Shown here: positions 11,597 to 22,721 of the stretch, in pieces
Layout of the letters: each line of letters starts with the position of its first letter
How positions within the stretch are numbered: position 1 is the stretch's first letter
Assembly (NCBI GenBank): GCA_009823505.1
Contig: VZQC01010551.1
Location: forward strand, 675,509-739,508
Source of the DNA: Rhizomys pruinosus
Lineage: Eukaryota; Chordata; Mammalia; Rodentia; Spalacidae
DNA length: 64,000 nucleotides
Reading direction: 5' to 3'
Notes under the pieces: generated by a model
What the model saw: the letters and a program-made list of their open reading frames with translations, nothing else
Told to the model about the DNA's origin: nothing
Database searches by the model: none
Position numbers and translations under genes: made by a program

Positions 11597-12115
11597 AGAT
11601 ATATAGGTATTTAAGCAGCACTAATAGTTATGGTAGGTTACTTTAGCATAGACACATGTTTGGATATGTTAATCCATGAATTACAATTTTCCCCCCTGTT
11701 AAATATGACAGGGTCTTACTGTGGCTTATAACATCTCCTAACCTGTAGAGGATGTAAGCTTGTGGCATCAGCCATGGGTTATTTCTCCAAGGGGAGAGCC
11801 AATAGCCAATTAGATTTGGGATATACAGGCACATGGCTGCCTCTGCTGCACAGTATTTCCAGGCAGGTGAGGTGTAGCTGGTGCTGACGGTGGAGTCTTG
11901 CTTGACTCAGGGAGACCCATATTTGCTTTATTGGTTTAGTGGCCTTTGGTAACACTCTCTGGCATTCCAGAGGCCATCTGTACACTTGCATGTGTGGTCT
12001 CAATACATCCCTCCCATGTGACCACAAAGCATCAAATAAAACAAAATTTTTAAAAAAAAAAAATTAAGAAATAAACATACAAACACCAGACAACTCCAAT
12101 TAAAAAAAAAAAAAA
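11597..12115 (+). mobile_element. Poly(A)-tailed retrocopy of unknown origin
   Basis: A 519-bp insert lies between two perfect 16-bp direct repeats, AAAAACCATCGAATTT, at 11581-11596 and 12116-12131. Its right end has AATAAA hexamers at about 12035 and 12070 and a long A tail. These are the marks of L1-mediated retroposition of a polyadenylated RNA read on the + strand. It carries no convincing sense reading frame, so it could be a 3' untranslated fragment or a non-coding RNA. I do not recognise the parent, and it does not look like B1, B2, B4 or ID. Confidence 0.75.
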
Positions 12116-13405
12116 AAAAACCATCGAATTTGCAGTCACCCCTTAACGGCTCAGCAGTGATGTTCATCAGCAACATTGTAGCACTTCCTGTGTAGTGTAG
12201 ATGGGAAAGAAATGGTGCAAGTTTAGGAGAGAATCCAAAGGAGAGATTTCAAAGGTATGTAAGAATGAGAAATCTGCTTTGGGGCCGTTTTTCCTTCAAC
12301 TCCAAGAAGCAGCAGCAGCTGGTGGCGGCCATCATTAAAAGAACCTTCAGGATAAGCTATGACACCTGCCGAGGGACACACTGAGACACTCTTAGGTCTT
12401 GGTAAACATGAACTAATTAATTTTCACAACACCCTTGTGAGACGGGAGCAAGCGTTTTCCCAGGGTTACAGATGGGAAGGTGTCAGCACACAGACATAAG
12501 TGATTTGGTCCCCTGCACAGTGAGGCTGGTTCAGGGCTGGGAATAAGAAGTTTTATTGAAAAGGTTTAGAGGTTGAACTGAACTTCCATATTCTCATCCT
12601 TAAATTTCATTCTACTTCCCCTTAGCAGGTGTTTTCCTTTTTGTACAATAGCACTGGATGATGCATGTATCTTTGTGTCATCCAGTGCTATTTTACAGAA
12701 AACATCAACTTTAACCTCCTTATAATTTTAGCCGCTTACCATGAACATCGAACTCACAAGTGTCAGAGGACAAATTAGAGCACCCACTTATTTACCCATC
12801 GCCGACTCCCCTTTGAGTGCGTTCTTCACATGATCTCCCACTGATTCCTTTTCTCCAGAACTCTGGAGAGTTGTATTGACTGAAGATGTCAAGGCTGGAA
12901 GTCCCCACAAAGGCTGTCACCCCAGCAGTTCATCTGCCTCAGTACAGTCTTCTGTTCAGTGGCTGCCCAGACTATGACTGAACATCACCAGTGATCAGAA
13001 ATCTGCCACCCGCTAGGCAGCCTGTGCCACCTCCCAGTTGCTAGGGGTCTCTCCTCCCCTCCAACAGCCATCAAGGCACTGCACCCACACAGCTCACCCC
13101 AGTTCCTGCCCATCTGCACTGCAAGATGGCCTTTATTTGCTTCTTCCACAATGTGATATCATTTCAGTAAATGTTTATGAAGTGTCATCTGTAAGTGTCA
13201 CAGGCGGTAAAATGACAAGTAGGGAGAATAACCCAACAAAAGACCTATATGAATGGACACTTCATAAGGTGACAAGGGCTTTGATGAAACATGTATATGA
13301 TATTAGGGGAACAGGAAAATTTATAACTTATTTACTATCTATAAGTACCAAAGATATAAAACTATATTTACTGGACTACAGAAACATCTGCCAATTAGAA
13401 TATGA

Positions 13406-13612
13406 GGGGCTGGAGAGATAGCTCACTGGTTGGGAGCAATTTACATTCTTGCAAAGGACCCAAGTTTGGTTCCCAGCACCCCCATGGTGACTAACAACCA
13501 GTCATAGCTCCAGTTCCAGCGGCTCTGGCGCCCTCTTCTGGCCACTATGGGCATTGATCACACTTGGTGCACTTACCTGCAGGCAAAATAAAATGAGTAA
13601 AAAATTTTAAGA
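13406..13612 (+). mobile_element. B2 SINE
   Basis: Starts GGGGCTGGAGAGATAGC and ends in an AAAATAAAATGAG tail; moderately diverged. Confidence 0.88.
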
Positions 13613-14200
13613 AATAAATATGTACATGTTGGCTACATATTAAAATGCATGGTTATGAGCTATGAAAATGTGGTGCCCTGCTATGTTCCAGTATGTTTCT
13701 GCAAAGAAAATAGAAATAGCTATTAATAAGGTAAGTCATTACAAAGAACAGAGCCACTGAGTTGTTGCACCATTCAGGTAAAGGTGGGTATCTTCACAAC
13801 ATTGTTCACTGTGAGAATAGTGGCCCCTGGGTACCAGTTCCCTGTCCCTGTAAACCGCTGCTCTGAGCACTATACATGTACTGCATAGTGAGAGCCTAAT
13901 ATTGAGCAAAAATTCTTCCACCCCACATGCTGCTTCATGACTTAGTGTTCCAAGGAAGAACTATGTCTCTCAAATACATAGGCACATGAATGCATGACTG
14001 TGCTAAACTGCATTAAACAGCATGAAAAGAACACTCTGCTGTGAGACAAAGTAATATGAGAAAATATTTTTAAACAGGTCAGGAAGGAAATGTTTCTGCG
14101 AGGACTTGACAGTTCCTCTGAGACCCTAAAGAACACATAGGGAAACCAGGCAGAGAGAGACCACACAAGGGGAAACAGGCCTGTAGAAAGATGGGAATGT

Positions 14201-14429
14201 GGGGCTGGAGAGATGGCTCAGTGGTTAAGAGCACTGACTGCTCTTGCAGAGGACTGGGTTCAAATCCCAGCACTCACATGTTACCTAACAACCATCCAGT
14301 TACAGGAGATCTGACACCTCCTTTTTCTGACCTCCACTGGCATTGCACAAGAGGGGTGCACTTACATACATGCAGGCATAACATTCTTACACATAAAAAA
14401 TAATAAGTAAACTATAAATAAAAAGAAAT
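14201..14429 (+). mobile_element. B2 SINE
   Basis: Starts GGGGCTGGAGAGATGGC. The direct repeat ATGGGAATG occurs at 14191-14199 and 14430-14438. Confidence 0.9.
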
Positions 14430-14494
14430 ATGGGAATGAGTTTGGTGTGCTCTAGAAATAGAGAAGCCATGCTCTGAAAATGAGGGCCAGGATG

Positions 14495-14545
14495 AGGAGG
14501 AGAAGAGAGGAGGAGAGGGGAGGGGAGGGGAGGAGAGGAGAGGCC
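14495..14545. repeat. Polypurine (GGGGA/GGAGA)n tract
   Basis: G/A-only stretch of GAGGAGGAGAGGGGAGGGG-type units. Confidence 0.85.
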
Positions 14546-15120
14546 CCAGCTCAAGCCAAACCTCATGGGCCAAACAGAGGGTTTAGGGTTCAAGTTCAAT
14601 ACGACAGAAAGTGATAGGAGAGAATTGGGCAAAAATGATTGTGCTGGGGAATGTGGGAGCTGGGAGCAAAGGAAACTGCACAGTGCTCAGGCACATCGGA
14701 CTAAGCTGCGTTCCAGAATGAAAGCTTTAGTGCTAGTTTCTTGTTGTTTTTTCTATTTGCTAAATTTTATAGAAATATGAGATCCTTGCTGTGTTTCCAT
14801 CTTCTTTCCTTCCTGAAACAGATATTCCCCAATCAAAATATTAACTCTTTTCATGTAAGATAGACATGGATCAATAAACACAAATGATTTCCTGTGCAAG
14901 TTGTTTGATGGTCACATGAACTCTGGGTATTGTCTGGATTTTACTGCCATCTAGTGCCTCTGGAAACATGTTTATCTGTGGTGCTGAACAAGATGCTCTT
15001 CAGACTCTTAGTGAGCAAGTGCATTTCCACTTCTAGAATGGAGAGCCTCTGAGTCTGTTTTACTTATTTCTCTTTGAAGTGAACATAAAATAACCCTAGT
15101 CTTATTTAACACACTTTCTG

Positions 15121-15180
15121 TATCTCTGTGTGTATCTCTGTCTCTGTCTCTGTGTGTGGGTGTGTGTATGTGTGTGTACA
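15121..15180. repeat. TCTG/TG-rich microsatellite
   Basis: Interspersed TCTCTG units passing into TGTGTGTG. Confidence 0.85.
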
Positions 15181-15747
15181 ATTATCTGGGCTTTCGTTGA
15201 TCTCTGTTTTATGCCTCCACTGTCCCTAAGGCTTCATTGGGAGACTTCCTTGGGATGCTGTGTGAGGTGGATGTGTGTGCCCCTTGCACTCAAGTACCCT
15301 GCCTCAGGGAGCAAGAGGGAGGGGTAGCACACAGCTCGCACTCCAGATGAAGTTGTGTGAGGAGGACTTGCAGCTGCTCGAGGACAGGCATCTGTCCCAG
15401 GTTTAATAATGTAACAACAGTCCTGGCGTCACTGTGCAACAGTTCCCACACTAAAGCCAGGGCTCCATTGTTCCCCAGAGGTTTCTAGCATTAGGATTAG
15501 AGTCAGTCTCTGATTTATTTAGTCTTCTTTTGCAGGATCCCTAGGGCAAAATACATGCTGAACCTGTTTGGTTGGTTTGGTTTGGTTAATCCAAGTTTTG
15601 TATAGGAGAGTACAATAACCAAGGTTTTCTCAGAATAGGACTAGAAACTACAACTTTGTGGTGCCCTCCTCTGCATTCATTTGCGCTTACCAGAACATGT
15701 TTCCTTTCTAGCTGCGTCCTTCATTGTAAATCTCTTCTTCTTCCAAG

Positions 15748-15888
15748 GTCTCAAGCCACTCGTTTCCGCTGGCATCAACCAGCACCTTTTGACAAACAGC
15801 AGACATGGGCGATAGATAATGTCTATATTGGGGATGGCTGCCTAGACATGTGCAATGGCCACGGGAGATGTGTCCAGGGAAACTGTGT
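15748..15888 (+). CDS. Reln: Reln exon 47 (repeat 6 with start of EGF module)
   Basis: 141 nt, residues about 2452-2497; one base completes Arg2451 and two bases start Val2498. It encodes [11 protein letters not shown], then [15 protein letters not shown] and the first half of the repeat-6 EGF module ([17 protein letters not shown]). The lysine codon at 15794-15796 falls on position 2467, one of two repeat-6 lysines known to be needed for lipoprotein-receptor binding. The acceptor is CTTCCAAG before GTCTCAAG; the donor is TGTGT then gtaagt. Mouse has Ser where this EGF has Asn in two places, as I recall it. Confidence 0.97.
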
Positions 15889-17098
15889 GTAAGTTGAATA
15901 TTTCTTCTGTATAAGCTTTTGATTAATAGTCCATCTCAGAGATTTTTCCAAAAGTTACTTTTTAAATCACTCCCAAGTTACCCTAGGTTTTGCATTTTTT
16001 TTCTAAAATATGATATTGAGCTAATTGAGAAATTGATGAATATTGTAACTTCATTCTTACTTGGAGATTAGGACTTGAACAACAGCTATATTGTCAGGAA
16101 AAATCTGAATTATAATCAACTATATTTAATTTCCTTCTGTGTTTCTGTGATACAGTTGAACCTTGAAAAAGACATTACAAGAAATTCAGGAGTTCAGCAT
16201 ATTCTGACCGAAAGTAATGCATCATACTACATCTGCATAGATGTAGTAATATGCTTTTGTCAGGGTTCTGTTGATATTCCCACTCATTTACATAATAAAC
16301 TCTAAGATATCTGGCCAATTTATCAGACATATTTGACAGAGTGACCTATATTATTCTAACAGATCTTTAGCATCTTCGGAAGAATCTAAATTTAATGCAT
16401 GCGGATGAATGCATGTGTATGTATACACACACACACCACTTGCAGGCATTTTGTGCTTTATTTCTTTTTTTGTGCTTTATTTCTAAGATTATATTGTTTG
16501 GTGGGTTAGTAGATAGAGGCTGGCAGAGAACTCATAGGTTCTCCTCCACTAAGCTCTGTATACATGGGAACCTTTCCTATAACTGATGATTGTATACCAC
16601 ATCTAGAATGACCCTGAAGACCCCAGTGTCTCCCAGTCCTGTCCTGAACTTTGATCAAAGATGGCAGTTTTTGTCCAAAGCATCTTCTGCTGTTTGGAAC
16701 ATGGCCTCTTGGTTCCTAATTGGCTAAAAGTCTCTCTGTTAAAAAGACCAATTTTGTAAATTATTATCACCCAGCAGTTTAGTTTTTCAGCTGCAGTTGC
16801 TTCAGCTATCCAGTGCCGTGTCCGGTAGAGACAGGACTTTAGGAAATTGTTTGAAGTTGTTTCTTTCTCTCCACCTGTGACCCCAAATCACTACTTTAGG
16901 AAATCCTGGAGAGAGTTAATTCACAGCTTGTTTCTAAACTAAAGCACTGTTAAAAAGAGCAGGTGATATCTGGCAAGCTCTGTGGAGATCAGTAACCCGT
17001 CATCATCCTGAACTAGGAGAGAGTTGGCCTTGCTAATGTGAGAACACACTTGCAGGCTGTGCTTGGTGTCGACTCTGCCTTTCTCTTTCTCCACCCAG
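15889..17098 (+). other. Reln intron 47
   Basis: Short intron (1.2 kb) with no clear SINE; only a brief CA run near 16426. The polypyrimidine tract TTTCTCTTTCTCCACCCAG precedes exon 48. Confidence 0.9.
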
Positions 17099-17276
17099 CT
17101 GTGATCGGCAGTGGGGAGGCCTGTACTGTGATGAACCTGAGACCCCCCTTCCAACTCAGCTCAAAGACAACTTCAATCGACCTCCCTCTAACCAGAACTG
17201 GCTGACGGTGAATGGCGGGAAACTGAGTACAGTGTGCGGAGCTGTGGCTTCCGGGCTGGCCCTCCATTTCAGCGGG
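17099..17276 (+). CDS. Reln: Reln exon 48 (end of repeat-6 EGF, start of second subrepeat)
   Basis: 178 nt, residues about 2499-2557. It finishes the repeat-6 EGF module ([13 protein letters not shown]) and starts the second subrepeat of repeat 6 with [15 protein letters not shown] and [14 protein letters not shown]. One base completes Val2498; the exon ends on a codon boundary at Gly2557. The acceptor is CACCCAG; the donor is GGG then gtaaga. Confidence 0.97.
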
Positions 17277-17639
17277 GTAAGAAGGTTGGGCTGACACTCA
17301 TTTATCCATATTCTCAAGTTTCTCCGGTCTTAGGGTCTCTTTTGAAGTTCAGTAGGCAAGATGCAGATTACCCATAATATTCAACCCTGTTCATTACACA
17401 CATCAGAAGATACTATTTCCAGTACTTTCCTACTATGAGCTCTGTTGAGACCATTTAATTACTCAGGATAGTGTCAGCACAGGGAACAGTTAAGAACACA
17501 TTTTGAAAGGACTTACATGGATTTCCATCTTCAGGAGAAGGGCACTTGCTACAACTGTATGGACCAGGGAGTGGACCTCCATCTAGATGAAACTAGAACT
17601 GAAAACCCTTGAGATCACAACATATTCAGGGTTTTAAAA

Positions 17640-17735
17640 GCCCTTGGGAGGCAGAGGCAGATGATCTCTGCAAGATCGAGGCCACTCTGGTTCACATCAT
17701 AACTTCCGGCCAGGCTGTGACTAGGGAGATCCCAT
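17640..17735 (+). mobile_element. Degenerate B1 fragment
   Basis: TTGGGAGGCAGAGGCAGATG and GATCTCTGCAAGATCGAGGCC are recognisable B1 phrases; the ends are lost. Confidence 0.55.
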
Positions 17736-17829
17736 CAGAAACAAATTTTTTTTTAAGCCAAAAATCTGGAAATATTTAATTAAAAACTTTGGATTGTTAA
17801 TTTAGTTCCAGGTTTTACCTTGCTTGCAT

Positions 17830-17863
17830 TATATATGGATATATATGTATCTCCAATTATATA

Positions 17864-17907
<44 letters not shown>
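17830..17907. repeat. (TA)n microsatellite
   Basis: About 25 consecutive AT units with a degenerate 5' edge. Confidence 0.93.
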
Positions 17908-17908
<1 letters not shown>

Positions 17909-18383
17909 CCAATTCACATTCAACTCTATTTTTCTACCATGCTCTATCTTTGAGTTTGTATTGGTGCCAATACAGTATTGGTATATTATTTACATCCACT
18001 ATTCTAACCTGGGAGTAACAAGAGTATCCATACTATAGTTTTCATAATCCCAAGCACTGACTATGAATTCATGTTCAAGATAGTCTTCCTAATTCAGAAC
18101 TGGAGTTAACATAAATATTTAAAGTCACCCTCCTCAGAATACAGGACCCTCTGTAAGTAAATCTTGAATACTGAAATTTCCAAGTCAACAAACATTTGCT
18201 GAATAAATACCATGAGCTGGGCATAGTAAGAGAGATAATACCACAATCAGTGTGACAGTGCGTGGACCTTGAGTTACAGAAAAAATTAATTAAAAACATG
18301 AAAACTAGAGAAAATCTGTCACTTCCATTACCTGCCATCAAGACTCCTTATGACTGATTTTCCATTCTCTTTCCTTTTCTTAG

Positions 18384-18577
18384 GGTTGTAGCCGACTGTT
18401 AGTCACTGTGGATCTGAACCTCACTAATGCTGAGTTTATCCAATTTTACTTCATGTATGGATGCCTGATTACACCAAGCAACCGTAACCAAGGTGTTCTC
18501 TTGGAATATTCTGTAAATGGAGGCATTACCTGGAATTTGCTAATGGAAATTTTCTATGACCAGTATAGCAAACCTGG
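18384..18577 (+). CDS. Reln: Reln exon 49 (repeat 6, second Asp-box)
   Basis: 194 nt, residues about 2558-2621, ending with two bases of Gly2622. It carries the sequon NLT at N2569, the [10 protein letters not shown] strand and the Asp-box YSVNGGITW at about 2599-2607. The acceptor is TTTTCTTAG before GGTTGT. The donor is CCTGG then gtttgt, which departs from the consensus at positions +3 to +5 and is likely weak. It joins exon 50 as GG+G (Gly). Confidence 0.97.
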
Positions 18578-18808
18578 GTTTGTATTCTATTTTTTCTCTA
18601 ACAACTAGACTATTGAGCACAAATGTTTGCCAAGGCTAGCAGTAAGTAACCAGTCTTAGGGGACTGGAGGGACGGCTAACTTACCCATGGTAATGGATGC
18701 CTCTGGGAGCAATGGGAGGAAAGTTTCTGGCCTGGATAAATAGGGAACTTGGACTTTTATATTAAGAGCTTTAATTGGTTTTCACATCCCAGAATAAAGT
18801 TAAAGATT

Positions 18809-19025
18809 AACAGCTGGAGAAAACGTTTAGTGGTTAAGAGCACTGACTGCCATTGCAGAGGACCTGGGTTCAAATCCCGCACCCACATGGCAGCTAACAA
18901 CTGTCTGTAACTCCATTTCCAAGGGATCTGACACCCTCTTCTGGATTCCATGGGCAGTGCACACACAGGTGTACTTACACACATGCAGGCATAACATCAA
19001 TACACATAAAATAAATAAAAGATTT
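18809..19025 (+). mobile_element. B2 SINE
   Basis: ACAGCTGGAGAAAACG head, GTTCAAATCCC B-box remnant, and a CATAAAATAAATAAAAG tail. The short repeat TAAAGATTAA flanks it. Confidence 0.85.
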
Positions 19026-19090
19026 TAAAGATTAAAGATTATATAATAATACCAACAATAAATAAGTTTATTGCAAAAATCCATGGAAAC

Positions 19091-19295
19091 AGGTGAGATG
19101 GCACAGTGGTTAGGAGCACTGGCTGCTCTCACAGAGGCCCCAAGTTCAGGTCTCGGCACCAACATAGTAACTAACCACCATCTGTAACTCCATTTCCAAG
19201 TGATCCAATCTCCTTTCTGACCTCCATGGGCATTGCACACAGGGCGCACTTAAATCATAAAAGCAAAACACTCATAAACATAAAGTAAAAACGAA
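19091..19295 (+). mobile_element. B2 SINE
   Basis: GGTGAGATGGCACAGTGG head, ACTCCATTTCCAAGTG body, and a CATAAAGTAAAAACG tail. Confidence 0.83.
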
Positions 19296-19545
19296 TAGAT
19301 AAAAAATAAGTATATGATAATTCCAAAACTATTGGGAGAAAACAGAAGTATAAATATTTTTATATAGTATCTACCCAGTTTTAGATGGTTTTATACTAGA
19401 AAACAACAAAAACCAGTAAGATGGAATTATCCTTAAGACTCCTACATCCTATTTTTAATTCCTTTTTAAAACCTTGAACAAACATCATGTGTAGGTCATT
19501 AAAAAGACGCAAAGCAATCAATATGACCAATTAGGTAAGTCAAGG

Positions 19546-19685
19546 CAGTACCACGTGTGGTAGTCCATACCTATAGTCATAGCTGCTCCATTGGCTGAGG
19601 TGGGAGGGTCACTGGAGCTCATGAATTCAAGACCAGCCTGGGCAGCCTAGTAAGACCTCCATCTCAAAAAGTAAAAATAAATGAA
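19546..19685 (+). mobile_element. Old B1-like element
   Basis: ACCACGTGTGGTAGTCC ... GACCAGCCTGGGCAGCC ... ATCTCAAAAAGTAAAAAT, a divergent B1 monomer. Confidence 0.6.
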
Positions 19686-19724
19686 ATGAAAAGAAATAGC
19701 AACTTCAAATTGGTAGTTAAAAAT

Positions 19725-20155
19725 GAAAGGGGTGAACGGAAGGGAGTGGAGAGAAATATAACCAAATCAACAACCAGTCCCTCATAATATGGTGCTGTAC
19801 TTATGAATGCACATCGGCTATGGTTACCTCCACAAGATCCAGCAAGATCAAGTAAGTGACCATTCCAGCGTAGATAGGTGAGGGATTCAGGAGGCTCCCT
19901 CTCTAGCTGAGGAGTACTGGCCAGTGATGGCTGCTGAGAGGGAGGGGGGCATCACATTCATGTGCAGGCAGGGACTGCTAATTGGATTCAGTAGCTTAGA
20001 AGAAGAGGACATGAGGCGGGAGGAGGAAGTATAAGGAGGATCAGAGGGGAGGGGAAGGGGGTTGGGTTGGGTTGGATATGCTCAGGCTACAGTGATAAAA
20101 TACATGGGTGAAATTGTCAAAAAATACAATTCATTTACTATAATAAAAAGAAAAT
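19725..20155 (+). mobile_element. L1 3' untranslated fragment
   Basis: Contains TGGTTACCTCCACAAGATC, CTGGCCAGTGATGGCTGC, a purine-rich AGAAGAGGACATGAGG block and an AAATTGTCAAAAAATAC ... AATAAAAAG end, as in rodent L1 3' ends. No coding part is present. Confidence 0.7.
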
Positions 20156-21051
20156 AAACAACCTCTTCTGACAAAACAGGCTGAAAACTGAATTTAAAAA
20201 CAAAAACTAGTTTTGTGAATGATTATTTAAGTGTTCTGTAAGTTAATAGGTTCTACTGTAAATGACAGAACATTCAAAATAACTGAAAATGATTTTTCTC
20301 TCTTATGTAATGAGATCCTCCCAACTAGTCCAGGGCTACTGTAGCCATTCTATAGCACCCAAGACCCAGGATCTCTCATTCTGTCACACTCACCATGCGA
20401 CTTCCATCACTTGGTCCAGAGGGCAACTTGCTCCTCCGTGTTCCTGCCAGTAGTCTGGAGGAGAGTGCAGGGATGTGAGCTGCCTGCCTTTAGGCCGTAC
20501 ACACACTTGCATTCTCATACATAGTCAGAAGAAAGGAAGGCCAGGCCTGCATTTCCTCTAGGCAACTAGTCACCTCAATAAAAAGATAGGCTCCAATCAT
20601 GAAGGACCAGAAGAAGAATTGAGAAGATGTCTGAAACCTACTACAAGCAAAATTTTAAACTTTAATTTACATTAAAATTTGGAAACCAATAAAGGAACTA
20701 AAATAGAAACTAAATGAGACACAATGTAACCATGTGAAATGTACTCATCTATGACTGGGAGGTAATACATATGCCAAGTAATCTATTTCTTGGTCCTTAT
20801 GAATGAATTTGTTCTCACAAGTATAAACACTTCACACAGCATAAAATACAAAAATAAGGGACTACATGTGAGCAGGATAAAAACATAACTAATCTAATGT
20901 ACTTGAGTTCTCTGATGTAGAAACCAATTGACTGCTGTGTAAGGACCATAATGTATTGAAACTTTCCATCAGCCTTGGCCAACATTCCACCAGAAAGATT
21001 TTTTTAAATATGGGTAAGGATTTATCAGAAAAAATAAGATAATTTAGAAAT

Positions 21052-21121
21052 AGGGAGTGAAAGCTCAACAGACAGCACACCCTGCAAGCATGAGGACCTG
21101 GCTTCCACCCCACAGAATCCA
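21052..21121 (+). mobile_element. B4 SINE, 5' part (interrupted)
   Basis: The ID-like head of a B4 (CCTGCAAGCATGAGGACC) is cut at CACAGAATCCA by a reverse B2; the rest resumes at 21344. Confidence 0.75.
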
Positions 21122-21342
21122 GCTTTTTATTTAATTTATTTTTTACTTGTGTACGAGTATATTGCTTCATGTATATAAGTGCACCCATATCATGCAGTGC
21201 CTGTAGAAGTCAGAAGAGGACATCGGATCCCCAGAACTGAAGTTGTGAATGGTTGTTAGCCGCCATATGAGTGCTGAAAACAGAACCCACTTCCTCTGCA
21301 GGAGCAGCCAGTGCGCTTAACCACTGAGCCATCTCTCCAGCC
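21122..21342 (-). mobile_element. B2 SINE nested in B4 (reverse)
   Basis: Reverse B2 from a T-rich tail to CTGAGCCATCTCTCCAGCC. The motif CAGAATCCA occurs on both sides, the target-site duplication of the host B4. Confidence 0.88.
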
Positions 21343-21540
21343 CCCAGAATCCATATTTTAAAAGCCAGACATGTTAATTTATCTTCATAATCCCAGGGGT
21401 TTGCTGGCCAGCTAGTCTGGCCTAATCAGCAAGTTCCAGGCCAATGGGAGACCTTGTCTTCGAAAGAAAATAGCACCTGAATAATGACACCCGAGATTGA
21501 TCTCTGGCCTCCACATATACATGCACACACATATACACAC
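21343..21540 (+). mobile_element. B4 SINE, 3' part (interrupted)
   Basis: Resumes at CAGAATCCATATTTTAAAAGCC and continues TTTGCTGGCCAGCTAGTCTG, GGGAGACCTTGTCTTCG and ATTGATCTCTGGCCTCCAC. An ACAC-rich tract follows to about 21610. Confidence 0.75.
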
Positions 21541-21777
21541 AGAGATGCACATACACAAATGCACACACGTACACACAGATGCACACACACATACACACAT
21601 AGATGCACACCCCAGCACACAGGAATACAAAATACATAAATAAAAAAGAAATAAGTAATTAAAATAGAGATCAAAGACCACAGCCTTGGGTTAAGTGCAA
21701 TTGTACATCCCTTCAGAAAATGTAATTTATTTCAAATGTTAAATATCTCCAACTTATGAAATTAAGTGGCACATTAA

Positions 21778-22041
21778 GGGGCTGGAGAGATGGCTCAGCA
21801 GTTAAGAGCACCGACTGTTCTTGCAGAGGACCTGTGTTCGATTCCCAGCACCCACATGGTGGCTAAGAACTGTCTTTAAGCCAGGCATGGTAGTGCACAC
21901 CTTTATCCTAGCACTTGGGAAGCAGAGGCAGGCGGATCTCTGTGAATGCAAGTCCAGCCTGGTCTACAGAGTGAGTTCCAGGCCAGCTGGAGCTATTTTT
22001 TGAGTCCCTGCCTCTCAAAAAATAAAAAATAAAAAAATAAA
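21778..22041 (+). mobile_element. B2-B1 composite SINE, copy 2, with its own target-site duplication
   Basis: The B2 5' half (GGGGCTGGAGAGATGGC to AACTGTCTTTA) joins B1 (AGCCAGGCATGG) at 21878/21879. This is the same junction as at 6591/6592. The whole unit is flanked by TGGCACATTAA (21767-21777) and TGGCATATTAA (22042-22052), one mismatch in 11. It therefore inserted as one molecule. Confidence 0.85.
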
Positions 22042-22074
22042 TGGCATATTAAAAAGAGAATGGGGGGAGGAGGG

Positions 22075-22330
22075 CTTGCTGTGAGTAAGAGAACGTGCTA
22101 TACAAGCACGAAGATCTGACTTCGAATCACCAGCTCTCATGTAAAAAGATGGGCATGGCCACCACATATGTGTCTATAACACCAGCACTGTGAGACCAAA
22201 GAGAAGATCATTGTGGCTTTGTGGCTGCCAGCCCAGCTCCAGGTTCACTGAAATACCCTGCCTCAAGGGAATAAGGCAGAGGGTGATAAAGCAGGACACC
22301 CTACATCCTCTTCAGGTCTCCACACTATAT
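22075..22330 (+). mobile_element. B4 SINE, diverged
   Basis: CTATACAAGCACGAAGATCTG head, a B1-like middle and AATACCCTGCCTCAAGG. Followed by ACAC and TGCATGCATG low-complexity sequence. Confidence 0.65.
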
Positions 22331-22721
22331 ACACAAGTAACACACCTGTATACATACATGTGCATGCATGCATATAACATACATATAACATAAAACATGC
22401 CTATAGTTACTAATAATCTGCTAATGCAGATGAGCTTCAAAATTAAGAGATAGGAGGAAATCTGGAGAAGACTCTGCCTCCAGGCTGGTGGTCTTGAGTT
22501 GCTGGTAGCAGCACAGCTGAGGGGCTAAGGCTCACAGACTACATTTTTCCTTACATAATGTCAATGCTCAGTACTCTTTCAAGATCCAAAGAATGCACAA
22601 AATGATGAGCATAATAGTTTTTCAATTCTGAATGTTAAAAGCCCATGAAAGCATCCTAGTTGGTGCCTGTCTAGAATACTACCTACTATGCTGGCCATTG
22701 TAACTTCAAAGAAAAACAAGA

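Larger units (their letters stand above)
1834..15747 (+). other. Reln intron 46 (13.9 kb)
   Basis: Large intron without supported genes. It contains an L1 fragment, B4, B2 and B1 insertions, a run of SINEs at 9130-10005, a poly(A)-tailed retrocopy at 11597-12115 and several microsatellites, each listed separately. Stretches at about 2440-3940, 4000-5070, 5120-6240, 7400-8400, 10200-11040 and 12140-13400 hold nothing I can identify. Confidence 0.85.
17277..18383 (+). other. Reln intron 48
   Basis: 1.1 kb. Holds an old B1 fragment (17640-17735) and a TA microsatellite (17830-17907). Nothing else recognised. Confidence 0.88.

Noticed and set aside
11643..12027. Open frames on the - strand inside the retrocopy
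   Set aside because: The poly(A) tail shows the parent RNA was read on the + strand, so minus-strand frames are not inherited coding sequence.
13038..13421. 127-residue open frame in intron 46
   Set aside because: Its end runs into a B2 element, and codon content shows no coding bias; nothing recognised.
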